Part shown: piece by piece, positions 36,663 through 47,582 of the stretch | Numbering within the stretch: the first letter of the stretch is position 1 | How the letters are laid out: each line of letters starts with the position of its first letter | Source: Conus ventricosus | Taxonomy: Eukaryota; Mollusca; Gastropoda; Neogastropoda; Conidae | Assembly (NCBI GenBank): GCA_018398815.1 | Contig: CM031607.1 | Coordinates: 82,365,698 to 82,429,697 of the forward strand | Length of the DNA stretch: 64,000 nucleotides | Direction of reading: 5' to 3' | Position numbers and translations under genes: made by a program | The notes under the pieces: model-generated | The model's input: the letters and a program-made list of their open reading frames with translations, nothing else | What the model was told of the DNA's origin: nothing | The model's database searches: none

Positions 36663-36842
36663 GGCACAATCAAGGCTTAACACAAGGCCCGCCCCATCCA
36701 TTTAAAAAAAGTACCTAGCCTGAAGAAAGCGATCCAGTTATAAGCGCCCCACAGCCAGAAAGCAGTCCAGAAAGCACGCCACCTGTTGATCTGCCTCACA
36801 CTGACAGCCCACACTAGCGAAAGACAGCCCTCGTTGTTTTTT
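36663..36842 (+). other. Pro-rich segment downstream of P2 (copy B)
   Basis: Proline/serine-rich reading (SAPQPESSPESTPPVDLP) as in copy A, without a clear start of its own. Confidence 0.35.
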
Positions 36843-38054
36843 TAACTTTTACTGGATTGGCCATACTTTATTTCACTAAAAATTAATCCAGCAGCTAGCA
36901 CTCCTAACGTCCACAGATGGTCAGCCAATAACCAGCAACTTTACCTATAGTAGACAAAAACCCAACTAACAACACTACCTATTATGCCAGGCAGAGCATC
37001 AAGCGCTTTGGCAGCTAACTTCTTTAATAAGTTTGCTAGATGATGTAATTGTTTTCTAATCCAACTTTTACCAGGTGAGGTGTTGGAGGAGCTACTGGCC
37101 CAGTTGGCGCACTGCCTAAACGAGTGTAGAGATAGCAAACCCAACAGCTGTTAATATACTAACTATTGTAATCCCCTGTTCCCTGAACAGAGCCCTTATT
37201 CTTTCAGCTAGCGTAGTGTTTTCATAAAGTATTATGTTTATAGTTTCTCTTATTCTGTTTGTTTGTGATGCTAGCTGCGCCCTGTTAGTAGATAGCACTT
37301 CTAACCTGGCCGCCCTTTGTAACCTTAAATCCTGTATTTTCTGTTGTATTCTAACCTTTTCTTCTCGCCCTAAATTGTTATCGTCTGCATCAGCGAGTTT
37401 ATGTTTTTCTTCTTCTATCTCTCTATCTAGCTCACCAAGTTTTGCCAAATTGTTTGTTAGTTCACCCCTTATTGTCCGTAAAGCCTCATTAAGCCCCAGG
37501 ATTTCACGCATAGGTAATGGAGAACCTTCAATTGTTTTTAACTGTGTCTCCTCATTAAAACTCGTTTCAATTTCTGCTATTAGTTCATCTGCTGTTCGAT
37601 TTAATTCCTCAAGAGGTATGTTTTGTATTTCAGATTGTGTTGGCAACTCTTGCCCCAAGTTCTGTAAAAGACTAACAGCTTCAGGTCTTAAATCGTCAAT
37701 AACGCTTAATTGCCTTTGGTCAACAACAGGGAGATCTCTAAGAATTGTGGCCCTGCTTAAAAACGGGGTTGGGTCTGGTTTTGTAGTAAGTCGTACACTC
37801 TTCCCTTTACTGGTTCTTACATACAAATGATTATTTTTATCTGTTGAAAAATTAGAAACCTTAAGTGCTTCTGGGTGCTCTCGCCCCATATGGCTATATA
37901 ATGATTCAATTCTATCTAGCAATCGTATTTGGCTTAATCCTACTCCTTGGCCTGCTGCGGCTCCTTCAAGCTCTTCTTGCAATGAGGGGCCTAGTTCTTC
38001 ATCTTCTTCTTCTTCTTCACCAACAGGATCAGTTGCGTCAAAATCTTCAGCCAT
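36843..38054 (-). pseudogene. Polinton protein P3 (copy B): acidic, coiled coil, hydrophobic tail
   Basis: The ATG at 38054 opens a 312-codon frame, the longest intact element frame here. Residues 10-22 are almost all Glu/Asp. A predicted coiled coil spans roughly 150-290 (EIEEEKHKLADADD, LASQTNRIRETI). A hydrophobic segment (TIVSILTAVGFAISTL) ends the frame. After an indel near 37116 the minus strand continues with PGKSWIRKQLHHLANLLKKL, an amphipathic stretch, and a second hydrophobic helix before a stop near 36843. Similar tails occur in A and C. The build suggests a membrane-active or internal virion protein, by inference. Divergent from P4, 34 bp apart. Confidence 0.8.
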
Positions 38055-38088
38055 ATTTTTTATTTAATTCTTTTTTGTTTTATAAAAA
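38055..38088. promoter_or_regulatory. 34-bp divergent promoter region between P3 and P4 (copy B)
   Basis: Almost pure A/T with TTTTATAAAAA ending right at the P4 start codon. The counterpart spacers are 12027-12061 in A and 45502-45538 in C. Confidence 0.55.
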
Positions 38089-39379
38089 ATGAACTCATAC
38101 GGTTGTGACCTCGATCCTTACAGAAAAGAGAAGGAACCCCACGGCGTAAAAGGTATAAGGCAACTGTAATTAGTGTAAATACTCCATCAACAGTTCAGCC
38201 AGGACAAGATTTAACAGTTATGTTCCCTGATCTTGGCGCTGATTATGTTATAATGCCCGGCACTGCTAAACTATCATTCAAAATAAATATTACATCGGCA
38301 GATCCTAATGCAAATGTTGTTGCTAATTTAGGCAGGCTATCGTTAATCATATAGTAATCAAACTGGAGGGGAAACGTGTCTTTGTACTAAATGAGGGAGA
38401 CATTTTTGCCCTCTATTCTGATCTATGGCTGCCTAAAAAAGAAAGGAAAGAGAAAGTTTATCAGGGAATACAAAGCCCCAAACGGTCTAAAGCACAGACT
38501 TAAAGCTGGGGATGCAAAGAATGTGTTAAAGATGAGGCAGTAGCAGAAGCATTGGCAACAGATTCTGCATCCCTCTAGATTTTGAACTGTTAAAGACGCA
38601 TATGCCATATTACCAAGGCGCACTAAAAGAAAAACTTACTTATGATCTGACATTTAATCCTAGCGGGTTTTGTCGTTCTGTCTGAAGATCCTGAAGCTAA
38701 ATACACAGTTAGTGACATCTCTCTTGAGTTTGATTTGTTACTAACCCTGACTGGCCAGAACAATCTTAACCCAGTATAAAAGTAAAACGGTTATTTATTA
38801 TGAAAACGTTATACACTCTATTACAGAAATAGAAACAAGCGAGAACTCTCTGAACATACATCTAAATCAGTCTCTGAAGTCTTTAAAGGAATTTTGTTTT
38901 GTTTACTGAAGAAACAACTCCTTTTCAAAGAGAATCAGAAGCGTTTTATAATCCAAAATTGAGAAGGTTGACTGTGCAATAAATGGCAAGTCTGATCAGT
39001 TGTATTCGGGCGCGGACTTTTACCTCACCAACACTTTGATGAAATAAGAAAGTTGTTCGCTGGAGGTAGGCAAGGATCCTGCAGTTGATCGCGTATGTAA
39101 AAAACTTCGCCTTTATGATGTAAGACTTGAAGACTACTTAAAACCAAATATGGGCTGTGGTTAGATTTTAGATCCACATTTGACAACAGATTGTTTGGAA
39201 GTGGAGAAAGGGTAGGGCAAGATGGTATAAAAATAAATATTCACAAGAAAGCAGACGGAAACGCTTCAATGAAAATGCACATTTTTATGGTTTGTGATGC
39301 TCAGTTAAACATTGAAGAAAACAGGCTAAAGACGTGGCTTATTAAAATGCAGAAGAAATATTTAATAAAAACAGATTGA
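38089..39379 (+). pseudogene. Polinton protein P4 (copy B), capsid candidate
   Basis: ATG at 38089 (MNSYGCDLDPYRKEKEPHGV). Conserved pieces in changing frames include LILALIML/VIMPGTAKLSF, LGRL, LKTHMPYYQGALKEKLTYDL, FYNPKLRRL and a C-terminal frame (39191-39379) with MVCDAQLNIEENRL. Several indels. About 425 residues in all, directly upstream of ATP, the position a major capsid gene often has in virus-like elements. Fold not shown. Confidence 0.7.
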
Positions 39380-39399
39380 TAGTTGAAGTTCTTCTAAAG

Positions 39400-39995
39400 A
39401 TCCGCACTGTTCTTTATCTGCAGGATTACTGGGTGTGGGAAAACTGTCTTTGTACTTGATTTGTTACAAACAATATACAGGTTTTTTTATTACGAGCACA
39501 TTGTTATATTCTGCACAACCATTAAGCACAACAAGTCTTACAAAGAAAGGAAGTTTATTTGGACAGACGATAATATATTTCTAGTTGATCCTAGCGACAA
39601 ACTGAGCGACTGTTTAGAACATTACTATAGACTATTTGAGGGAACTGAACACTCTTATATTGATGACTGTTCAGCTGAACGAGACATTGTTAAAAAAAGA
39701 AAGCTCTGTCAAAGCTAGCCTTTAGCGCCACCACCCTTAGTTTCTGTGTGGCTCTTAACTCAAAAATACAATGCTGTCTTAAAAGACTTTCGATCGCAGT
39801 TAAAATCGGTTGTATTATTTTACACTAAGGACCAAGATAGTTTTGAAGAATGTTTAAGAAAATTATATAATAAGGGACAAAGATGAGCTAAAAAAAATAA
39901 AGAACAGTTAGAAAAATCTAACACGCTAAGCTATTGCTTGCGAACTGACCCCCCAGTTCAATACGTTTGTTTATATAATTTGTTTATTATTTATT
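39400..39995 (+). pseudogene. Polinton ATP (copy B): packaging-type ATPase
   Basis: GLLGVGKT-like Walker A (about 39427), WTDDNIFLVDPSDKLSDCL (about 39560) and an IDDCSAERDIVKK Walker B block (about 39660). Frame changes near 39455 and 39700. Shorter at the end than copy C. Confidence 0.75.
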
Positions 39996-40099
39996 GCTAT
40001 ACATTTAGATAGTCCATAGACTTAGCCATGAAGATATTACTGCATCTCATTTTCAAAGTTTTAGTTTTACTTCAGCCGCGCCACTCTTCCACCATTCTT

Positions 40100-40450
40100 T
40101 CTTTCCCTGACCTGTGATCAAACTTGTCGGGTAAGCACCCCTCATAAGTCTGGCTGTATATGGTGTTGGAAAACTGCTTCCATCAGCTGGTGATGTGTCT
40201 CACGGTTGTGAGTGATGTTCTCACCAGTCTGTATGGCCCCACTCCTCCTTGTGTTGAGTCTCAACTCAGGTGGTGTGTTGTTAATTTTGACAGCTTCAGT
40301 GATTTGTCTTCCAAAGCAGTTTCTTGGTAACTTGTTATCACCATGCTGTACTGGGGGGGGGGATCACTGTTGCTGTGTGTCTGTGCTGTGTGTCGCCACA
40401 ACACTGAGTCATTGTCTCTCTTTGCCAGGGCTTCATGTGTTGTTGGCCTT
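40100..40450 (-). pseudogene. Retroelement GIY-YIG fragment, C-terminal part, minus strand
   Basis: Minus-strand reading gives the tail that follows a GIY-YIG nuclease core in some RT-bearing elements: ITEAVKINNTPPELRLNTRR around 40220-40290. It overlaps, inverted, with the plus-strand fragment next to it. Confidence 0.55.
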
Positions 40451-40753
40451 GCAAGAGCATCTTACAAAAATCAGATCCATACAAATGACCTAGATGCAGC
40501 ACAGAAGAGAATTGCATGGTGTGTGGAGGAGGAAGGGGGAATTGCAGAAGATAAGGTGTGACATATGAGATCAGATGTAGTGAGTGCAGTTGCGTGTATG
40601 TTGGAGAGACAGCACGCACTGGACACTATCGAGGCCAACAACACATGACAGCCCTGGCAAAGAGAGACCATGATCAGTGTTGTGGCGACACACAGCACAG
40701 ACACACAGCAACAGTGAACCACCCCCCCAGTACAGCATGGTGATAACAAGTTA
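40328..40753. repeat. Palindrome: 123-bp inverted arms with 180-bp loop
   Basis: 40328-40450 is the reverse complement of 40631-40753 with a few mismatches and one short C/G-run difference. Both arms are the same stretch of the GIY-YIG gene. Confidence 0.9.
40490..40753 (+). pseudogene. GIY-YIG endonuclease fragment of a retroelement
   Basis: Plus-strand reading: a Cys-rich lead (NCMVCGGGRGNC near 40513), IRCSECSCVYVGETAR (the YVG...GIY-type core, 40568-40615), RGQQHMTAL, and after an indel an SVLWRH-type block near 40676. This is the nuclease module attached to some reverse transcriptases. No RT is nearby. Confidence 0.65.
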
Positions 40754-40798
40754 AGAGAACAGATAAATGTCTGTTCTACCCCACTTGCTCCTCCACCA

Positions 40799-41972
40799 AG
40801 TTTTTGGGCGAAAGTGGCCTAAAAGCGGCATTTATTAGTTCTCTGGCAAGTAAGACTTCAATAACCAAAAAATAACGATTATCTACAAACAACCATACTG
40901 TGTAAGACTTTAATAACCAAAAAATAACTGCCCTACAAACAAACATATTGTGTAGGATTGTCCGTTTTCAATACTAATTTACTAAACTTTTCAGATTTTA
41001 ATTTTTGCTTAATCCTATGTTTTTCCTGATCATTTTCAATAACATCATTTTCACGCAAACATTCATCAAATGCATCTCTGTCTTTCATGTGAAATAAAAT
41101 TACAGTCTTTAACTGTTCTCTAAAGTCTTTTAAAACCGAGTTATATTTTTGACATAAAATCCACACACTTATCCCAGCATGTCTTCCACTGAAAGCTAGT
41201 TTTGACAAAGTGTTTCTCTTTTTAACTATGTCTCTTTCTGCTGAACAGTCATCTATAATAAATAGCGTTTGCGTTCCTTCAAACAGTTTATAAAACTGTT
41301 CTAAACACTCACTCAGTTTATTGCTAGGATCAACTAAATATATGTCATCATCTGTCCATATAAACCTTCTATCATGATATGCTTTGTTCCATTTAAGTGT
41401 TGGACAGAAAACCACAATATGATCAAAATTATAGCGATAAACTGTTTGTAACAGGTTGAGGATAAATATTGTTTTTCCACAACCAGTCTGCCCACAATCA
41501 ATGAGCAATGAGGAGTTTTTGTCATAAAGTTTAACTGCTCATAGTTTTATAACAGAATTTAATCTAATCCAGTTATTATTTTTATCATACTCTCTGTCAA
41601 AACTTGTTCAGTATAATAAAACCCTATGAGGCCTAAATGTGTAAGATTAATCCAATTTAGTTCTGTAAGATTGTTTCTATTTAAGTCAACAGTAATTTTG
41701 TTGCTTGTTGTTATAACCTTAATATCCTCACCATTGTGAAGAACAACGATGGTAACGTTAAGACGTTTAACGTCTAAGTTTTGCCAGCTAATATTAATTC
41801 CTTTTATAAGGTCGTCACTAACGCCCACAACCCCATCCCTCTCCACATCTTTAAAGACAGAAATTTCAAATATTATTGTGAACGTGTCCCTAATTTTCTG
41901 CTCGGAAAGAACTGTAATTTTTGTAGAAGCTTTTTTTACAACTGTTTCTTTTCTGTGGAGGATGTACTGCTT
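40799..41972 (+). repeat. Polinton C left inverted arm
   Basis: It aligns inverted with 53148-54260. It includes a 51-bp tandem duplication at about 40853-40955 (a TAACCAAAAAATAAC unit twice) that the right arm has only once. Arms differ by roughly one base in ten. Confidence 0.85.
40933..41542 (-). pseudogene. Polinton ATP (copy C left): FtsK/HerA-type packaging ATPase
   Basis: Starts MEQLNFMTKTPHCSL (ATG 41542), about 203 residues. Walker A is GQTGCGKT (about 41470-41495). Walker B is LFIIDDC (41246-41266) followed by SAERD. Then comes SGRHAGISVWILCQKYN, a sensor-like region, and a Lys-rich end. One base is missing just before the P-loop, so start and motif are in different frames; the rest is open from 41508. 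The family powers genome packaging in Polintons and related viruses. It lies 16 bp behind P6 in an apparent P5-P6-ATP series. Confidence 0.88.
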
Positions 41973-42023
41973 TTTCCCATACGGCGTTATTTCAATTTCT
42001 TTCCGACTATTGTCGTCCGGCAT
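41559..42023 (-). CDS. Polinton protein P6 (copy C left), unknown
   Basis: Intact 154-codon frame starting MPDDNSRKEIEI. Beta-rich looking (ITVLSEQKIRDTFTIIFEIS, INISWQNLDVKRLNVTIVV) with a hydrophobic-amphipathic end (GLIGFYYTEQVLTESMIKII). No known motif. Five bp separate it from P5, indicating joint expression. A second, inverted copy lies after the gap. Possibly a minor structural protein, by inference. Confidence 0.7.
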   Translation of the reverse strand: MPDDNSRKEIEITPYGKKQYILHRKETVVKKASTKITVLSEQKIRDTFTIIFEISVFKDVERDGVVGVSDDLIKGINISWQNLDVKRLNVTIVVLHNGEDIKVITTSNKITVDLNRNNLTELNWINLTHLGLIGFYYTEQVLTESMIKIITGLD

Positions 42024-42028
42024 AAGAC

Positions 42029-42415
42029 TTACATGTAAAGGGCCAGAGTTGAATGCTTTTCTGAAACTTTTTTGACGGCTAAAATATGTAATGGGCTTAT
42101 GAATTCAAATTTTATGTCCCATTCTAAATATGGTTCTAAGTGCCCTTTGAGGTCAGGTTTTCGAACTATTTTATATTCATACTGGCCAACATTATTTGCC
42201 TCTAGATTGCGCAGTTGTTCTAGTTTAGGAAAACTTTTTGCTGTCGCCAACCTCTTTGCGTTTATAATCACCATCTTTAGTGTACTCAAAACATACAAAG
42301 CGCCTATCTCACCATTCTGTTCAAAGTCCGCAACGTCTGCAAGGTCTTTTAATTCTAAAGTTATACACCTCACAGGCGCTAATGTAACTCCGGATTCTTC
42401 TGGTCCACGCGACAT
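42029..42415 (-). CDS. Polinton protein P5 (copy C), unknown
   Basis: Intact 128-codon frame, MSRGPEESGVTLAPVRCITL..., with a mid-section ANNVGQYEYKIVRKPDLKGH. The N-terminus is shared with copy A. No membrane segment. The A/T tract before the ATG ends 1-2 bp upstream. Function unknown. Confidence 0.65.
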   Translation of the reverse strand: MSRGPEESGVTLAPVRCITLELKDLADVADFEQNGEIGALYVLSTLKMVIINAKRLATAKSFPKLEQLRNLEANNVGQYEYKIVRKPDLKGHLEPYLEWDIKFEFISPLHILAVKKVSEKHSTLALYM

Positions 42416-42499
42416 TATTTTTTAGAACAACTTATTATTTTATTTCCAAAACAATGTGTAGGTTATCACATTTCACAACTTTCCCCGCTTTGTCTGCAA

Positions 42500-43147
42500 T
42501 TTTTTATATTAAATGATCCAACCCCCCCACAAACTAATCTTTTAACTGTAAATTAGGGAATTGTTATAATTTCATAATCGCAATATGCAGCTTTCCCTGA
42601 CGGAAGAGCTCTTAAACAGTTGAGGGCCTTCCATCATATAAGTTTTCATCAGTGCTCAGCTCATCCAAATGAACATAGAGTAATGAATGTAATGCAAGAT
42701 CGAGCGGATTTTCCCCTCATAAGTAGTTTTGTTTGGTGTAACTCTAAATCTATAATTGTTAGCCGCAAAGCCTAACATTTTAGCTAGCTCTTTATCAAAT
42801 AGTAACCTCCTTCTTCTTCAGGCTTGAATGTTAACATTGTTTTTAGATTTGCATTGTTAAGTTTGAGAGTAATGTCAAAGTTATCATTGCTTCTTTTAGT
42901 GAGCAAAACCGTAATAACCATCAGGTATTGTTAACTGGCTAACTTTAGCCCCTGTTTTGTCAACTTTTAGAACCTTATTATTCTCCTTGGATTCAGTTAT
43001 ATTAAACCATACGACTTTGTAGAATATTTCATGGAGCGCGACCGTTTTGACCCCGCAATTGTTATCAATAGCATGTTCTAAAACGAAGGACGGTCTTGGG
43101 TTGTTATTGTTACAAACATTTTTTAAACGAAATAAAAATGAGTGCAT
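42500..43147 (-). pseudogene. Polinton protein P1 (copy C)
   Basis: The frame 42896-43147 gives the N-terminal third with VSQLTIPDGYYGF. After an indel, SPLDLALH / YVHLDEL and YDGRPSTV blocks follow (about 42620-42720). The ATG at 43147 overlaps the divergent P2 start (43139) by 9 bp. Same family as in A and B but clearly diverged in sequence. Confidence 0.7.
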
Positions 43148-44201
43148 TCAAATATACTAATGCAAAATATTCTGTTGGGCCGCACTACAATCTTAAAAAT
43201 ATAGCAACTGATACTCTTGACATTGCTGTGACCAGACTGACACTTTTCATAAAAAGGTTAGTACTCCATTAAACAGATATCTTAACCCCCCTATTAAAAA
43301 AGACTACATCGCAAAAGTGTGGGTCAGTCATCCGATGCAGTTTTATCAGAACCAGTTAAACTTTGCCGTGTTTTGTGCATCAACTGGGTGTGGAGTGTCG
43401 TATGCGATCATTTAAATCATCCTGATCCTTTGGTGAGGTCAGTGTATAGATTTCATTTCTATTACACCTTCAGGCGTATTTTGTCTGAACTGCAAGCACC
43501 ATTACCAAATGACAAACCGTTTAATCCATTTAGCAACAGAATAGACATGAAGGCTTTTGAAAGGATCTGTAACGAATTCAATATTATGGTCAAGACAGAC
43601 TTTAGACAAAAGTTGGATCTTAATCATGGTCTAGGCACCCCTTATTTTTGGGGCGTTCACAGAAAGTATAAATATGACTGGAATCCTCCTTACACATCTT
43701 TCTCTTCAGGCACAACTGTTCACCTTGGGTCCATAGAGCAAGAGCATAAAACAGCATGGACAACATTTATCTTAGACACTTCTAAGGGCCTAACTAAAGC
43801 AGGAAAGAACGAATAAACGACTCTGTTCGTACTTACGTTTGGTGTTTGCTAGGTTCGCAAGCACAAACGAGATCGAGCATAACAGATCCTTCTACTGGCT
43901 TTGATGCACAAAAAACATTACTTAGCAAATTTAGAGGACGCCATTAATTCTACAGTTGATTTACCTTCAAGTATAAAAAGGTACCAACATGTTTTACAAT
44001 ACGCAAGATCGAAAGTAGACTTTGCTGTTGGCACTGGTTTATACATGCTGCTTCTGACTCAGACTCCAGATAGGAACAATAATAAACTACAATAATGAAA
44101 TCCTTGTGGCAGGCAATGAACAGAAGGTCGGAAAAAACGAAATAAATTCTGACCCAGTAATATTGCAAGCAGTAAAAAAACAAGTCGGACCCCCAGAATA
44201 A
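43139..44201 (+). pseudogene. Polinton protein P2 (copy C)
   Basis: ATG at 43139 (MSAFKYTNAKYSVGPHYNLK). The centre is open at 43319-43816 and shows VRSVYRFHFYYTFRRILSEL, FERICNEFNIMVKTDFRQKL and LNHGLGTPYFWGVHRKYKY. The C-terminus includes LEDAINSTVDLPSSI (about 43930) and ends at 44199-44201 with a Lys/Gln-rich tail longer than in B. Four or so indels. Confidence 0.75.
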
Positions 44202-44299
44202 GTCATCCAATCCCGTGGCCAAAGCCCAAAGGCCGTGAAGACCCGGACTCTGTTCGCGATGACATGAATATGAAAAGACAGCGCTTGTTCTTGGATTAA

Positions 44300-45501
44300 C
44301 TGGCTAGGATTACTTGGTCTTTATCTTACTAAAAATTAACCCAACTATTAAGAGAGCTAATGCCCATAAGTGCTCGGCCATAAAGCCAACTACTTTGCTT
44401 GCAGTAGACAAAAGCCAGCTAACGATACTCCCTAATATACTGGTAAAGAGTCTATAGCTTTACTGGCTAATTTTTTTAATAAACCCGCAAGATGATCAAG
44501 CTGTTTTTTTACCCATGATTTATCAGGTGGAGGCGATGGCGACGGAGGCACTGACCCAGCACCACCGCGCCTGTAATAGCCATCACCAGTGTACTTATTG
44601 CAAATCCTAAGGCTGTTTAACGCTTGCTAATGTGACTCCTTGCTCTCTAAACAGTGTTCTTATTCTTTCTGCTAGTGTTGTGTCTTCATATAAAATTCTT
44701 TGGATAGTTTCTCTTATTCTGCTCACTTGAGTTCGCAATTGTTCTCGGTTAGTAGACAACACTTCTAGTCTTGCTGATCTCTCTTGTTCAAGATCTTTTA
44801 GTCTTTGGGTTATTCTTTCTTTAATATCATGCCTAAGTTGGCGTCATCAGCCTCAACAAGTTTTTCTTTTTCTCTTTTTATATGCTCATCTAGTTCACCT
44901 AGTTTTGCTAAATTGTTTGTTAATTCGCCTCTGATGTTCTCAAAGCATGATCAAGGGCCGTTAGTTCTCGCATGGGTAGCGGTGAGTCGTGTATAGTCTT
45001 TAACGCTGTTTCTTCTGAAAAACTGGCTTCTGCTTCTATTACATTTATTATTCACCTGCTGATTGATTTAATTCTTTAAGTTCCATGTTTTGCATTTGGT
45101 TATCTGTCGGGAGTTCTTGCAGTGTGTTTTGAAGTTTAGCAACTGCATCCCTATTAATTTTGGTTTAGCAATGCCAAGGCGAGTTTGTACGCTCGCAGGG
45201 AGTCTATGTCTAATCGAACCACGGCTAAAAACTTTGATGGGTCTTTTTTAGTATGTAAGCTGAACAAGTTGTCCTTGATCGTTTTTCACAAACAAATGGT
45301 CATCTTTTACTTCAAAATCATTAGGGTCTATAAATTCGGGAGGTTCTTGACCTAAACTTTGGTACAATGATTTGACTTACTTTCTGGTTAATTCACGCCG
45401 CAATGAGAGCGCTGAGCGATGCCGTGTCAAGGGATCATTTCACTCATGTCGTCTCCAGGATCAAAAACATCATAATCTTCTTCACCTTCAATGCCTGCCA
45501 T
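44300..45501 (-). pseudogene. Polinton protein P3 (copy C)
   Basis: ATG at 45501 (MAGIEGEEDYDVFDPGDDMS), acidic like B. Several indels. Coiled-coil pieces (HDSPLPMRELTALDHAL about 44950) and the tail PSPPPDKSWVKKQLDHLAGL (about 44510) with the hydrophobic end are present. Confidence 0.7.
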
Positions 45502-45538
45502 GTTTTTAAATAATTAACTTTTTATTTTGTTCATAAAA

Positions 45539-46803
45539 ATGTCACAAGCATATGGTTCGATTCTTGACCCGCATAGAAGACTGAAAGAGCCCTTTGGCGT
45601 GAGGGAAATAAGCGGAATATTACTGTTCCAAATAATCCATCTACTATTGATTGCGGATCAAATTCTTACTGTTAAATTTCCAGACCTAGGGAGCGGATGA
45701 AGTGATTGTGCCAGGCTCTGCGCGGCTTACTTCAAAATAGAACTTGCTTCAACAACAGACCCAAACAGGACAGTTGTACAGAATCTGGGGGGGCAATCGT
45801 TAAGAAAATTTCTATAAAATTGAGGGGCAAGAAATATTTTCTTTACATAATGCAGACATATTTTTAGCCTATTCTGATCTATGGCTAACCGCGAATGAAG
45901 GGCCGATCTTGCGTTTCAAGGAATCGAAAATGAAGAAGCACTAAAACATAGAATAGGCGCTGAAGATGCTAAAGACGGCAAACGGTTTGTAGCCGTAAGT
46001 TATGCGTATGGAAATCGCTTTTTCATACCCCTAGATTTTGAGTTGTTAAAAGCGCATGCCCCATACTTTCAAGGAGCATTAAAAGACAGATTGTCATATG
46101 AACTAACTTCTAATGACCACAAATATGTTATTATATCTACAGACACCGAAGCAAAGTACAGCATTTCTGACATCTCGTTAGAGTTTGACACTGTTAGCAA
46201 CCCTGACTTAGCGAGGTTGATCCAGCAACAATATCAGTCAAAATTAGCAATATATTACGAAAGAGTGATTCATCATTCTAAATATCCTAAAGCAAGGCAG
46301 ACACTATATGGAATTTTTAGTTTTAGTGCCACAGCAAGATCGCTTAAAGGTATTTTATTGCTGTGCGAAGATGAAGAACCATTCCAAAGACAAACTGAAA
46401 ATTTTGTTAATCCTAAAATAACGAAAGTGCAATGTACAATTGAGGGCAGTCCTAACCAAATCTACGCTAGCGGGCTTAAACCTTATCATCATTTGATGAA
46501 ATAAGAAAACTGTTTGGAGGCGGGAGGTGTAGAAATCCGACAGTTGACCTTGTGTCTAAAGATTTGCATCTTCACAGTGTTAGACTTGATCATTATTTAA
46601 CAACGAAATACGGTTTATGGATTGACCTAAGATCAACGGAGGATAATCAGTTACATGGAAGCGGGAGAAACTGTTAGAGACAATAAAACATTCAAATTGA
46701 TAAAGAAAAAGAGGCTGATAAACCGCTTAATGTGTATTTGTTTTTAATATATGATGCGCAGCTGAATATTCAAGATAACAGATTAGAAAATATACAATAC
46801 TAA
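45539..46803 (+). pseudogene. Polinton protein P4 (copy C), capsid candidate
   Basis: ATG at 45539 (MSQAYGSILDPHRRLKEPFG), stop at 46801-46803, about 420 residues. Open at 46043-46504: LKAHAPYFQGALKDRLSYEL, YSISDISLEFDTVSNPDLAR, GIFSFSATARSLKGILLL, VQCTIEGSPNQIYASGLKPY. Other frames add VIVPGSARLTS, LWL, TTKYGLWIDLRST and YDAQLNIQDNRL. The mostly beta, soluble composition and its place beside ATP/P7 make it my best candidate for the main capsid protein. This is inference, to be tested by structure prediction. Confidence 0.72.
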
Positions 46804-46827
46804 ATTATTTTTTATTTTATAAAAAGC

Positions 46828-47526
46828 ATGTCTGTTCAGGTTTATCCAAATGTGCCTACAGCGCCAGAGTTGCCAAGAGAAGAGATAGCCCCCAACATAA
46901 AACCTTTAGATTAACAAACATTACACAAATGCAACAAAAACTAGAGCAGGACCTTTCAAAAATACAGCAAAACCAAACGAAGGTATTCTGCTGCCTTTAA
47001 TGCTGTTACATATGTTAATACTGGAGCATCGACTATAAGTGCTCTATCAGCAGGAACGAGTGTTGGCCTCTTAGCAACGGGCATAGGCGCACCTGCAGCT
47101 TTACCTCTAGGTGGTTTGTCTTTAGCTCTTGGCCTGGTTCATTAGCTGTAGGTGCTGCTAGCAAAAAAATAAAAACTAAACTCCAAAAGCACACAGCTAT
47201 GGTTCAACTAATAACAGCTAAACTTAGTTCGTTCAAGCTGATAATAAATAAAGCGCTAGCTGACTCAAACATCACGGATGAGGAATTTAGTCGTTTACAG
47301 GCCGATTTTGATGATACAAAAGACAAAAGTTTGATCTTCAAAGAAAGGCGAGGACAAGTTTTTCTCAACAGCCAGACCCCGAGCAGATAAAAAAGGAATG
47401 CTTAAAAAAAGTAAACGAGACATTAAAACTCTGTTCTAAACAGCTCACAGTAACAACACCGAAGGGTGTTTATACTTTAGTTTATGAGTCCAAGCGCAAA
47501 AAGACCGTTGATATTGATTCTGATTA
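46828..47526 (+). pseudogene. Polinton protein P7 (copy C): helical protein with Gly/Ala-rich hydrophobic centre
   Basis: ATG at 46828, 24 bp after P4 (MSVQVYPNVPTAPELPRE). Then Gln-rich helices, a small-residue hydrophobic stretch (SAGTSVGLLATGIGAPAALP, about 47045-47105), basic helices (KKIKTKLQKH), a NITDEEFSRLQADFDD block (47268-47320), and a C-terminal Cys/Lys region ending at 47524-47526. About 230 residues, three indels. The look is of a membrane-inserting or minor virion protein. Confidence 0.65.
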
Positions 47527-47582
47527 AGCCGTTGTATTTTTTTAATTTAAATAAATATGTTGGCTTAGAAAAGAAAGACAGC

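Larger units (their letters stand above)
34688..39995 (+). mobile_element. Polinton B: left half of a Polinton of the A family, truncated
   Basis: It opens with the same palindromic terminal unit as A (AGAGAATGTAAATATG at 34688) and carries P1 (-), P2 (+), P3 (-), P4 (+) and ATP (+) in the same order. Homology to A ends in the spacer just after ATP (about 39995), so P5, P7, POLB, INT and the right end are missing. Genes are much better preserved than in A. Confidence 0.88.

Noticed and set aside
37234..37830. 198-codon plus-strand Ser-rich frame
   Set aside because: Antisense shadow of the conserved minus-strand P3 gene, which aligns with copies A and C.
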